Assembly: GCF_030381805.1 (NCBI RefSeq)
Contig: NZ_JAUDRH010000001.1
Coordinates: forward strand, 248,001 to 312,000
DNA length: 64,000 nucleotides
Source of the DNA: Chlorogloeopsis sp. ULAP01
GTDB taxonomy: Bacteria; Cyanobacteriota; Cyanobacteriia; Cyanobacteriales; Nostocaceae
Reading direction: 5' to 3'
The notes below the pieces were generated by a model. It was not told where the DNA came from. It was given only the letters and a program-made list of their open reading frames with translations, and ran no database searches. Every line of letters starts with the position of its first letter. Position 1 is the stretch's first letter. Of the stretch, positions 33,861-42,014 are shown in pieces. The position numbers and the translations under genes are program-made.

Positions 33861-34044
33861 CATTTCCCAAATACGCCTCTATTACTGCCGGATTATTTCT
33901 AACTACCGCTGGTTCACCTAAAGCAATTAATTGCCCAAAATCTAAAACTGCTATGCGATCGCACAATCCCATTACTAAGGGGACGTGATGCTCAATCATA
34001 ATTATCGTTAAGTTGAAGCGATCGGGCAAGTTGCCAATAAACTC
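33861..34044 (-). pseudogene. Duplicated 3' fragment of livG
   Basis: These 184 bases match 34624-34807 (the 3' end of livG) without gaps and with 13 differences by my count, about 93% identity. It encodes only the C-terminal 60 or so residues of LivG (IEHHVPLVMGLCDRIAVLDF...AYLG) without a start. The two copies are direct repeats flanking the DUF6888/DUF6887 gene pair. Confidence 0.9.
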
Positions 34045-34115
34045 GCAGTTATAATTAGTCTTTTAGCTGTGTGTCTGTGGAAGTAAGCGTACAAGGCAAG
34101 CTTTGGCAGATCTGT

Positions 34116-34322
34116 CTAGACTCCCTTTTGTCTTTTATCCTGCAAATATTCTGTTACTGCTTCAGTTACACTATCTTCCGGTTTATATACTCGTGAATTT
34201 GGATTCTCAGCATGCAGCTTGTCAAGATAGGCATACAAGGCTTCTTCATCATCCCGATGTTCTAAAACATAAGCTCTCAGTTCGCTTGTGGTCATAGTAT
34301 CAAAATTTGGTTTTATACTCAT
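34116..34322 (-). CDS. DUF6887-like small cyanobacterial protein
   Basis: The start is set at the ATG at 34322 (MSIKPNFDTM). The 68-aa product matches what I recall of the DUF6887 family: PNFDTMTTSELRAYVLEHRDDEEALYAYLDKLHAENPN. The ATG overlaps the stop of the DUF6888 gene (ATGA), so translation is coupled. The pair is common in cyanobacteria, of unknown function, and looks like a toxin-antitoxin-type two-gene module. That role is inference. Confidence 0.7.
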   Translation of the reverse strand: MSIKPNFDTMTTSELRAYVLEHRDDEEALYAYLDKLHAENPNSRVYKPEDSVTEAVTEYLQDKRQKGV

Positions 34323-34492
34323 ACAAATCTCCACTCTCCACTAGGTTCAATCTCAATATTAATCTCCTCTTTTGCAAGGATAACCACATTTCTAGTACGC
34401 TTATCCAAAGTTATCAAGTCGATAGAACAATACTTACTGGTAAGGTCACAACATATTTGAAAACATTTCAGCACCTGTGCTGTGGTAGGCAT
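34319..34492 (-). CDS. DUF6888-like small cyanobacterial protein
   Basis: The start is set at the ATG at 34492 (MPTTAQVLKCFQICCDL), with AGGGAGAT ahead of it. The 57-aa product shows the DUF6888 pattern: two N-terminal helices, then YCSIDLITLDKRTRNVVILAKEEINIEIEPSGEWRF. It is first in the two-gene unit with the DUF6887-like gene. The pair sits between the livG fragment and livG itself, suggesting it arrived with a local duplication. Function unknown. Confidence 0.68.
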   Translation of the reverse strand: MPTTAQVLKCFQICCDLTSKYCSIDLITLDKRTRNVVILAKEEINIEIEPSGEWRFV

Positions 34493-34618
34493 TACTATCT
34501 CCCTAAAATATACGATAGTACATGGAAAGTAACCAGACCACAGCATACCTAATTCAATCTTGGATATCAATTGTTTCAAACTGACAAATAATTGTTTAAT
34601 GCACTATTTAAGTAAAGT

Positions 34619-35410
34619 TTATTCATTTCCTAAATACGCCTCAATCACAGCCGGATTATTTCTAACTACTGCTGGTTCACCCAAAGCAATTAATTGCCCA
34701 AAATCTAAAACGGCAATGCGATCGCACAATCCCATCACTAAGGGGACGTGATGCTCAATTAGAATTATCGTTAAGTTGAAGCGATCGCGTAAGTTGCCAA
34801 TAAACTCACTGAGTAATTGTTTCTCGTTGGGGTTCATTCCGGCTGCTGGTTCATCAAGAAGTAAGATTTGCGGTTCTAGGGCTAAAGCGCGAGCAATTTC
34901 CAATCGACGCTGATCGCCATAAGCAAAGTTTTTGGCTTTTTCGTCTGCGCGTTTATTTAATCCAACTAATTCTAATAACTCTAGAGCCATCTGCTGATTT
35001 TTACGTTCTTCTTTAGGTGCTGGCGGTATTCCTAGAACACCTGTGAGCATATTGCTATGAGTATGCAAATGGCGTGCAATAATTACATTTTCTAGCGCTG
35101 AAAGTTCACCAAAAAGACGAATATTCTGAAAGGTTCGAGCAATACCTAAACTAGCAATTTCATGGGGACGACGTTTAGAAATTTCTTTGTTTTGATATAT
35201 TAATTGTCCGCTAGAAGGTGGAATTAGGCCTGTAATTAAATTAAACAGTGTTGTCTTACCAGCGCCGTTAGGGCCAATCAGTCCAAAAATTTCATGCTTA
35301 TTGACTGTAAAAGATACATTATTCACTGCTACTAATCCCCCAAACCTACGAGTGAGGGATTTTGCATCTAAGATAATAGTATTATTCGATTCTAAAATTT
35401 CGTATGACAT
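34619..35410 (-). CDS. livG: Branched-chain amino acid ABC transporter ATP-binding protein LivG
   Basis: The start is the ATG at 35410 (MSYEILESNNTIIL), giving 263 aa. Walker A GPNGAGKT is at 46-53. YGDQRRLEIARAL acts as the signature motif of this subfamily and ILLLDEPAAGMNP is Walker B. The C-terminal IEHHVPLVMGLCDRIAVLDFGQLIALGEP is LivG-specific. It powers import of neutral or branched-chain amino acids with LivM/LivH permeases. livM lies just upstream on the same strand. In cyanobacteria similar systems (Nat) take up neutral amino acids, so the substrate is not certain. Confidence 0.93.
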   Translation of the reverse strand: MSYEILESNNTIILDAKSLTRRFGGLVAVNNVSFTVNKHEIFGLIGPNGAGKTTLFNLITGLIPPSSGQLIYQNKEISKRRPHEIASLGIARTFQNIRLFGELSALENVIIARHLHTHSNMLTGVLGIPPAPKEERKNQQMALELLELVGLNKRADEKAKNFAYGDQRRLEIARALALEPQILLLDEPAAGMNPNEKQLLSEFIGNLRDRFNLTIILIEHHVPLVMGLCDRIAVLDFGQLIALGEPAVVRNNPAVIEAYLGNE

Positions 35411-35485
35411 TGTTTTTGGCGTTATTAATTCATAGGTTTTAAATATATTATTAAACAGCCTGGAGGCAGCAGCCCACAAAACCTT

Positions 35486-35508
35486 GTTACCAGGTTGAAC
35501 CTGGTAAC
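35486..35508. repeat. Palindromic repeat between livM and livG
   Basis: TTACCAGGTT and AACCTGGTAA face each other around a one-base centre, flanked by GAGGC and GCCTC arms. It is a dispersed cyanobacterial-type hairpin. As it lies between two genes of one operon it may tune relative expression rather than terminate. Confidence 0.6.
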
Positions 35509-35575
35509 GAGAAATAGAGCCTCTGGCTCTTTTCCCTTATAAATCATCTCTCATTGATAACTAATAAAAATTCAT

Positions 35576-36523
35576 TCAACTTGATAATTTACTACTATGC
35601 TTATTTCTCGGCTTGCGTTTTTTAAATATATCTGGAGTGACAAGCCCTTGAGGGAAAAATATTGTTCCTAACACTATTAATAAACCAAAAATAATTAATC
35701 TACCATCTCGTAAAAATTGTGCTAACCAATCTGGTAAACCACCTGTATCAGCTATACTTCTTAAAACTTCTGGCAGGGCTGTAAATAGCATTCCTCCTAA
35801 CACAGCTCCCAAAAAAGTTCTGGAACCACCGATTAAGACAAAAGTTAGATAAATAATACTGGCATCAAATGTACCTTGACGGGCATTCCATGTATTTAGA
35901 AAGTGAGCGCTAATTGCACCAACTACTCCAGCTAAAATAGCTCCTAATGTGAAAGCTAAAACTTTATAGTAAGTTGAGTTGATTCCCATTGCACTTGCTG
36001 CTAACTCATCCTCACGAATTGCGGTGAAAGCTCTACCGGCACGGATGCGTTCCAGACGATAAATTAACACCATACTAATTATTAGTAACGGTAAGGCAAT
36101 CCACAAATACTCGATTGGAGTTTGGAAAGGTTGAGGAATGGCAAAAATTCCCACCGCACCGCCCGTAATCTCTAAATTGAGAGAAATTACACGCAATACT
36201 TCTACAAAAGCAATAGTGGCGATCGCTAAATAAATTCCCCGCAACCGTAATGCCGGAACTCCCACCAAAACTCCCAACAAACCAGAAACTACACCAGCAA
36301 TTAACATTTCCAATAATAGTAGTGGAATTGGGAATAAATCACTGGTCGAGGTAAAAGCTTTTGTAGATAGAATTGCTGCTATGTATCCACCCAAAGCATA
36401 AAAGCCGGGACTTGCCAAAGATAACTGTCCTGCCATGAGCGGTAGATACAGCGATAGCCCAAGCAGCGCCCCCAGCACCATAGAGACAATTAAAGAACCG
36501 TAAGTAGCAAAAAATTCAGCCAT
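35576..36523 (-). CDS. livM: Branched-chain amino acid ABC transporter permease LivM
   Basis: The 315-aa product has about eight to nine membrane segments and LivM signatures: LAGQLSLASPGFYALGGYIAAIL, GIYLAIATIAFVEVLRVISLN and the cytoplasmic EAA-like loop GRAFTAIREDELAASAMGINSTYYKVLAFTLGA that contacts the ATPase. It forms the transmembrane channel with LivH and LivG. No livH or periplasmic binding protein gene lies within the 376 bp upstream or elsewhere in the window, so the partners are encoded elsewhere. Confidence 0.93.
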   Translation of the reverse strand: MAEFFATYGSLIVSMVLGALLGLSLYLPLMAGQLSLASPGFYALGGYIAAILSTKAFTSTSDLFPIPLLLLEMLIAGVVSGLLGVLVGVPALRLRGIYLAIATIAFVEVLRVISLNLEITGGAVGIFAIPQPFQTPIEYLWIALPLLIISMVLIYRLERIRAGRAFTAIREDELAASAMGINSTYYKVLAFTLGAILAGVVGAISAHFLNTWNARQGTFDASIIYLTFVLIGGSRTFLGAVLGGMLFTALPEVLRSIADTGGLPDWLAQFLRDGRLIIFGLLIVLGTIFFPQGLVTPDIFKKRKPRNKHSSKLSS

Positions 36524-36899
36524 TTTTGACTAAGTTATAGTATAGTGTCCCATATTAGTGAATAAATAGTTTAAACAAATCACCAAGTCTGGTTTTCGTC
36601 ACTAATTGTACAAAGTTTCATTAGTTTAGGAATTATAACTATTCGATAAGAAATATTAATAAAAATTCAAATAAAATAGTTTTTTGAATTATTAACAGGA
36701 AACTTGTCAAGACTTTCCTAAATTATGCATATTTCCATTAAGTAAGCGTTCCATATTTCCAAAACTCTAGCAGAATAATATTACAAAGTTTTAGCAAAAG
36801 AAATACCAATTGCTGACAACTCAATATTTGGTGTGGTTTGAGTAGAGTAAAACTCATTACTAAACTTGCTGATTTGTAATAATTGCGAGGGAGATAATT
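36524..36899. other. Divergent AT-rich promoter region
   Basis: The region separates livM (leftward) from the pentapeptide gene (rightward). It is AT-rich with no gene and no repeat of note. GGGAG just before 36900 is the probable ribosome-binding site of the pentapeptide gene. Confidence 0.4.
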
Positions 36900-37448
36900 A
36901 TGGACGTTAATATACTCCTAAATCGATACGCAGCAGGAGAAAGAGATTTTAATGGTGCAAACCTGCATAAAGCAAATCTTGGTGAAGCTGATTTAAGTGG
37001 TGCAAATTTCTGTGGAGCTGACTTGAGCGGAGCGGATTTGAGTCGAGCGGATTTGAGTAGATGCAACTTCAGTCGAGCAAATCTGACTGATGCAGATTTA
37101 ACAGGGGCAAATCTGAATGGTGCAAACCTAAGCGAAACTAACTTCATCGGAGCAGATTTAATTAATGTCAATTTAGAAGAAACAAACTTAAGTCGTGCAG
37201 ATTTGCGGGGTGCCAATCTAATTAGAGCAAATTTAATCAGGGCAAACCTAAGTGAAGCAGAATTGAGTGGCGCTGATTTATCTGGAGCCAATCTCAGTCA
37301 AACAAATTTGATTGAAACACACTTAGCTGAAGCTGAACTTAATGGTGTAGATTTAACAGGAGCAATCCTCACTGACAAAGAGATGAGTGGAACAATCTTG
37401 CATACTGGCTTATCTCACAAATGGGTAACTTGGGCTGGTGGTAGCTGA
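36900..37448 (+). CDS. Pentapeptide-repeat protein
   Basis: The 182-aa product has a short helical cap (MDVNILLNRYAAGERDF) and about 28 A(D/N)LXX repeats from residue 18 to 165, many as ANLSXA/ADLSGA. This predicts a long right-handed quadrilateral beta-helix. A short non-repeat tail ends in WAGGS. Function unknown; neighbours are livM (divergent) and ddl. The cap resembles that of the integron cassette protein at 10660. Confidence 0.88.
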   Translation: MDVNILLNRYAAGERDFNGANLHKANLGEADLSGANFCGADLSGADLSRADLSRCNFSRANLTDADLTGANLNGANLSETNFIGADLINVNLEETNLSRADLRGANLIRANLIRANLSEAELSGADLSGANLSQTNLIETHLAEAELNGVDLTGAILTDKEMSGTILHTGLSHKWVTWAGGS

Positions 37449-37631
37449 GGATCGGGAAGAAGACAAGGGGATAAGGAGGTGAGGGAGGTGAGGAAGTAAT
37501 AAGAGTAAATTCTCCCCCATCTCCCCTATCTTCTCCATCTTCCCTATTTCCTCCTCTAATCCCTAATCCCCAGTCCCCATCCTAATTGTGATAGGCTATC
37601 TGCAATTGCGGAGTGATATAAGGTATTTCAA
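37449..37631. repeat. Low-complexity CCC-rich repeat tract upstream of ddl
   Basis: The stretch contains purine-rich GGGGATAAGGAGGTGAGGGAGG, then pyrimidine-rich CTCCCCCATCTCCCC and ATCCCTAATCCCCAGTCCCC repeats. These can pair with each other and are typical of intergenic spacers here. Similar strings have entered coding frames elsewhere in the window. Confidence 0.5.
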
Positions 37632-38768
37632 ATGACTAAGCTGCGGGTAGGATTGCTGTTTGGCGGTTGTTCGGGCGAACATGAGGTATCAATTAATTCA
37701 GCAAGGGCGATCGCCAAAGCTTTGAGTACAGAGCAAAATGCCAGTAAATACGAAATTCTGCCTTTCTACATTCAAAAAGATGGACGTTGGTTGGCAGGAA
37801 ATGTATCGCATCAAGTCTTAGAATCAGGAAAGCCATTACAACTGCCTGGCTCTACGCCTGAGCCTCAAGAAAATCAATTAGAAAGTGATAGTTCGCAATT
37901 ATCAACCGCCGATCGCCTGTCTTTGAGTCGTTGGCAATCTCCTTCTCAAGTTGCAGAAGTTGATGTTTGGTTTCCCATTCTACACGGGCCGAATGGCGAA
38001 GATGGCACCATTCAAGGTTTACTCACATTGATGCAAGTGCCTTTTGTTGGCTCTGGGGTATTGGGATCGGCAATGGGCATGGATAAAATAGTCATGAAAA
38101 TGGCCTTTGCCCAAGCTGGATTACCGCAAGTAAAATATCTGGCGGTTAATCGTTCTCAAATTTGGTCTAATCCTTGTGTTTTCCCCAAACTGTGTGATCA
38201 AATCGAATTAGATTTGGGTTATCCCTGCTTTGTCAAGCCTGCAAATTTAGGTTCATCAGTGGGAATTGCTAAAGTGCGATCGCGCCAAGAATTAGAGACA
38301 GCATTGGATAATGCCGCCAGTTATGATCGCCGGATTATTGTCGAAGCTGGAGTCATAGCCAGAGAATTAGAGTGTGCTGTTTTAGGAAACGATCAACCTA
38401 AAGCTTCTGTCGTAGGTGAAATTACTTATAGTAGTGACTTCTATGATTATGAAACTAAATATACACAAGGTAAGGCAGATTTAGTAATACCCGCTAAAGT
38501 ATCAGATGCAGTGACTCGTCAAATTCAGGAAATGGCTTTGCAAGCCTTTGTAGCCATTGACGCTGCTGGATTGGCAAGAGTTGACTTTTTTTACGTAGAA
38601 GCCACAGGCGAAGTTCTCATTAACGAAGTAAATACTTTACCAGGCTTTACAGCAACAAGTATGTATCCCTTACTGTGGGAACACAGTGGTGTTTCCTTTC
38701 CAGAATTAGTTGATCGATTAATTCAACTAGCTATAGAAAGACACTCTGTTTCAAAGGACAGAGAATAA
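37632..38768 (+). CDS. ddl: D-alanine--D-alanine ligase
   Basis: The 378-aa product is an ATP-grasp ligase of the long DdlA type. RVGLLFGGCSGEHEVSINSARAIAKAL is the N-terminal substrate motif. LHGPNGEDGTIQGLL, MDKIVMKMAFAQAGLP and GYPCFVKPANLGSSVGI follow as nucleotide-binding elements, and ARVDFFY, INEVNTLPGFT as metal/substrate elements. It makes the D-Ala-D-Ala dipeptide for peptidoglycan. The next gene, 185 bp downstream on the same strand, encodes a small membrane protein; in Nostoc a ddl-membrane protein-ftsQ order is common, but ftsQ is not here. Confidence 0.96.
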   Translation: MTKLRVGLLFGGCSGEHEVSINSARAIAKALSTEQNASKYEILPFYIQKDGRWLAGNVSHQVLESGKPLQLPGSTPEPQENQLESDSSQLSTADRLSLSRWQSPSQVAEVDVWFPILHGPNGEDGTIQGLLTLMQVPFVGSGVLGSAMGMDKIVMKMAFAQAGLPQVKYLAVNRSQIWSNPCVFPKLCDQIELDLGYPCFVKPANLGSSVGIAKVRSRQELETALDNAASYDRRIIVEAGVIARELECAVLGNDQPKASVVGEITYSSDFYDYETKYTQGKADLVIPAKVSDAVTRQIQEMALQAFVAIDAAGLARVDFFYVEATGEVLINEVNTLPGFTATSMYPLLWEHSGVSFPELVDRLIQLAIERHSVSKDRE

Positions 38769-38953
38769 AAGTACAGATTTTGCCATTCAAAGAGCAAACA
38801 GTAGCAAAAAATACTATTTTCTGACAAAAAACATCAAATTATCTAGTCTAATTCTTATAAAAAGGCTACTTTAATTTGATGTTTTGTTACGGATACGTGA
38901 TAGCTTGCCCTTCGGTACAATCAAAAAACAAGAGGGAAGTCTCACAAGTAGTC

Positions 38954-39601
38954 ATGAAAAACACTCAGAGTGTACAGGAGCCACTGGCAGTACAAACACC
39001 TGCACCCGAAAAAATAAGAAACACTAGACAGATTTCTCTGATCAATCTACTTACGCAATATCCTTGGCTATTGTTGGGTGGTACACTGGTGACTTTTTTG
39101 TCTAGTGCTGCTGTAGCTCTGTACAGTCTTGGTTATGTAGGACATATAGAGCCGCAAACTTCAGAAGACACAGCCGCGCTACAAGAATTTGAGCTAGAAT
39201 CAGCAGCCACTGCATATGCTCAAACTGCCAATGCATCTAATAATCCTCTACCCTTATGGATGATAGCTGCGATCGCTCTGAGTTGTGCAAGCGGATGCTT
39301 GATAATTTTCCGCTTACTAAATCATCCAATTAAACAACGAAAAATCCACAGAAATAATAGGCGCTCTCAATCACGCTCTACACAGCGCCCCTTCCCAAAA
39401 CTGGAACCGCCTCCTACTAAAAATTTACCAGTATTTGTACCGCGATCAGCACGTAAAACATTTACAATGCCAGACGAAAAAAGTCCAGTGGTAACAGTTC
39501 TACCACCAGAAGAAAATTTTAACCAGAATCACGAAGAATCTCTAGCCGGAAGCCTAGATATTCGTAAACAAACTTCTTTATCTACCCTTTTACGCAAGTA
39601 G
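38954..39601 (+). CDS. Membrane protein of unknown function downstream of ddl
   Basis: The start is placed at the ATG at 38954 (MKNTQSVQEPLAVQ); upstream in-frame residues look non-coding. The 215-aa product has two membrane segments, YPWLLLGGTLVTFLSSAAVALYSL and LWMIAAIALSCASGCLIIF, separated by about 50 residues. A basic Arg/Ser/Pro-rich cytoplasmic tail follows. No family is recognised by name. Association with cell-wall or division genes is suggested by position after ddl and is inference. Confidence 0.75.
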   Translation: MKNTQSVQEPLAVQTPAPEKIRNTRQISLINLLTQYPWLLLGGTLVTFLSSAAVALYSLGYVGHIEPQTSEDTAALQEFELESAATAYAQTANASNNPLPLWMIAAIALSCASGCLIIFRLLNHPIKQRKIHRNNRRSQSRSTQRPFPKLEPPPTKNLPVFVPRSARKTFTMPDEKSPVVTVLPPEENFNQNHEESLAGSLDIRKQTSLSTLLRK

Positions 39602-39628
39602 TAATTTGATATCCTCTAAAAAATACAC

Positions 39629-39660
39629 ATCCCCGACTTCTTAAAGAAGTTTGGGGACTT
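39629..39660 (+). terminator. Hairpin terminator after the membrane protein gene
   Basis: ATCCCCGACTTCTT pairs with AAGAAGTTTGGGGA (one bulge/mismatch), followed by CTTTAGT. It lies 28 nt after the stop. It belongs to the same family as the hairpins at 5682, 32245 and 51705. Confidence 0.6.
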
Positions 39661-40657
39661 TAGTATAAATTCTACATTTAATTTAGCTGTTCCACGTATT
39701 ATTTTTTTATCTTATATTTTGCATTAGAATTATTTATTTTTTTGAGAAACTATCCAATAAAAAGGTTTAGAGATTATTCTCTGCTGAAAGTAACAAAATA
39801 GTGATGGATTCTCAGTTTACTACCATTATGTCACTATGTAAGAAATTGAGAGTTTAAGAGAGCGAGAATCAGTATATTACTATTTAAGATTTTCTTTATA
39901 AATTGTTAATAAGTTCGCGATCGCACCTTACTGAGCTTAATTAGCCCGCAGGTTTGGTTTAGTTTATATGGCTGTGGCAGTTCTGGTTCACCACTGCATT
40001 GGCTCCTCTGTTATGGCGACAACCGTAGATATTTTTTAATCTTAAAGTTTTTAAGTTCCGTAATTACTATTCAAGATATAGTCCAACTCATACTTTAGAA
40101 GTTGGTTTTTCTCACTATTGAGGGGATACAAAAGATTAAGAGATTTGTCATTGTAAATCAAAAGACTGTTTTATATCGACAAAGATAAATTCCCTAACAG
40201 TAAAGGTGCAAAAAAATTATGCCCTGAGGAGGTTGTCTAAATCAAAACTGAAAAACTAACACTTTATACTTTCAAAAACTTTATTTTGAAATGTCAGAGA
40301 TGTATTTATCACCTGTGCTTTCAGGATATATTCAAAGATTGAATACTAATAAAAGCTTGGGAGGCGATTACAACACTTAGACCAAGGAAAAATTTTTCAA
40401 TTTTCATCTCCTTAGATAATAACCATAAACACACATAATTATGAGAATTCGGAGATATTTTGTTTTTTATCCTTGTTTTTAAGGTAATTATGTCCGATAG
40501 CTGATTTTTCAAAGCTTAATTTTGATTTATCGTTTAACCCTTATGTAGGTAGACTGTTTCTCTTTTAGAAGCTGAAGGAATAGAAAACTCTTTTTCCCTA
40601 GTGCTGATGTGAATTGATAACAAATTTAATAAATTTTATTTAAAAACTATTATGTTC
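39661..40657. other. Long AT-rich intergenic region without a gene
   Basis: Nearly 1 kb separates the membrane protein gene from the histidine kinase. One HIP1 site lies at 39918. The stretch 39968-40038 reads as a short open frame (MAVAVLVHHCIGSSVMATTVDIF) without recognisable features. No RNA gene was identified. The kinase promoter is presumably in the last 150 bases. Confidence 0.45.
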
Positions 40658-40665
40658 AAAGGAGG
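40658..40665 (+). promoter_or_regulatory. Strong Shine-Dalgarno site that fixes the kinase start
   Basis: AAAGGAGG lies 7 nt before a GTG at 40673 and downstream of the ATG at 40652. The spacing makes the GTG the likely initiation codon. Such a strong site is unusual in this window. Confidence 0.75.
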
Positions 40666-40672
40666 TTGCAGC

Positions 40673-41995
40673 GTGAATGCTTACAAGTTTGCCCAACAAG
40701 TAGACATTGTCCATCAACGGGCAAGTGAATTAAATACCCAAGCCTACTCTTCGTCTGAAGCACCATCGCCACTGTTACAAGAGTCACTTGAGGAACTAAA
40801 CACAGCATTAGAAGAACTTCATGTGGCTGAAGAAGAGCTACGCCAACAAAATGAAGAATTACTGATTGCTCGTCAAGCCTTGGAAGTAGAGCGCAAGCGT
40901 TACCAAGAATTGTTTGATTTTGCACCAGATGCGTATTTAGTAACTGATATTGAAGGAAAAATTATAGAAGCTAACCTTACTGCTGCGAATCTATTCAAAA
41001 TCTCACCAAAATTCCTCAGAGGTAAACTGCTTATTAACTTTATCCCTGAAAATCAGCGTCGAGCCTTTCGTTGCAAGTTATCTCAACTACACAATTTGGA
41101 ACAAATCCAAGATTGGGAAATCCAAATGCAAACACGAGAAAGGCTTTGCTTTGATGCTGCAATTAGTATTGCTACAATTCGTGACGAGCTAGGCAACCCA
41201 AAGGAATGGCGCTGGCTAGTACGAGACATTAGCCTTCGCAAGCACATAGAACAACAAATTCGGGCTATGCAGCTCCAGAACTTACAACTACAAGAAGCAG
41301 CAAAGCTAAAATCGCACTTTTTGGCGATGATGTCTCATGAATTGCGTACCCCTATGAATGTCATATTGGGTTTTTCGCAACTGTTGTTACGTCCGCAATA
41401 CAACCATTTCTCTCCTCAAGCGAGAAGTATGGTGGAACGCATCATCAATAGTGCCAAACACCTGCTAGCGCTGATCGAAGATATTCTTGACTTCTCTAAG
41501 CTCGAAGCAGGGCGGTTGGAGTTAAAACTGGAAGAATTTAACTTAGCAGAACTAGTAACTACAGTAACAGAAGAACTGCATTGTTTGGCTGAACAGAAAA
41601 ATCTGACTTTACACATTCACGTACAACTGCAAGATCCCATCGTTATTAACGACATTAATCGTGTCCGGCAAATTTTGATTAACTTGCTTTCCAATGGCAT
41701 CAAATTTACTGAGGTGGGTAGTGTCACTGTAGAAGTGCAAGAACTAACAAAAGACATCATAACGCTATCAGTTCAAGATACAGGAATCGGGATCGCTGAA
41801 GCTGATTTACAAAACATTTTCCAGGAATTTCGACAAGTTGATCAGTTTCTCACACGTAAACATAATGGTACTGGTTTGGGACTATCTATAGTAGATAAGT
41901 TAGTGCGCTTGATGAACGGAGCGATCACCGTAAAAAGTCAATTGGGCGAAGGTTCAACTTTCTGTGTTCAATTGCCTAGAGTAGTAGCAAATTAA
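40673..41995 (+). CDS. PAS-domain hybrid-less sensor histidine kinase
   Basis: The start is the GTG at 40673, chosen because AAAGGAGG precedes it at ideal distance; the upstream ATG would include the ribosome site in the coding region. The 440-aa product has a coiled-coil N-terminus (LEELNTALEELHVAEEELRQQNEELL) and a PAS domain from about residue 75 (RYQELFDFAPDAYLVTDIEG). HisKA follows with the phosphoacceptor in MMSHELRTPMNVILGF, then a HATPase_c with NLLSNGIKF, DTGIGI and GTGLGLSIV. It has no membrane segment, so it is cytoplasmic. It converges with a cheR gene of a cheB-cheB-cheR cluster, with which it may work. Confidence 0.92.
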   Translation: MNAYKFAQQVDIVHQRASELNTQAYSSSEAPSPLLQESLEELNTALEELHVAEEELRQQNEELLIARQALEVERKRYQELFDFAPDAYLVTDIEGKIIEANLTAANLFKISPKFLRGKLLINFIPENQRRAFRCKLSQLHNLEQIQDWEIQMQTRERLCFDAAISIATIRDELGNPKEWRWLVRDISLRKHIEQQIRAMQLQNLQLQEAAKLKSHFLAMMSHELRTPMNVILGFSQLLLRPQYNHFSPQARSMVERIINSAKHLLALIEDILDFSKLEAGRLELKLEEFNLAELVTTVTEELHCLAEQKNLTLHIHVQLQDPIVINDINRVRQILINLLSNGIKFTEVGSVTVEVQELTKDIITLSVQDTGIGIAEADLQNIFQEFRQVDQFLTRKHNGTGLGLSIVDKLVRLMNGAITVKSQLGEGSTFCVQLPRVVAN

Positions 41996-42014
41996 TTACC
42001 TTATCCCCTTGTCT

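Noticed and set aside
40321..40512. A minus-strand open frame in the long spacer before the kinase
   Set aside because: Low-complexity lysine/isoleucine-rich reading of AT-rich DNA without any family feature.
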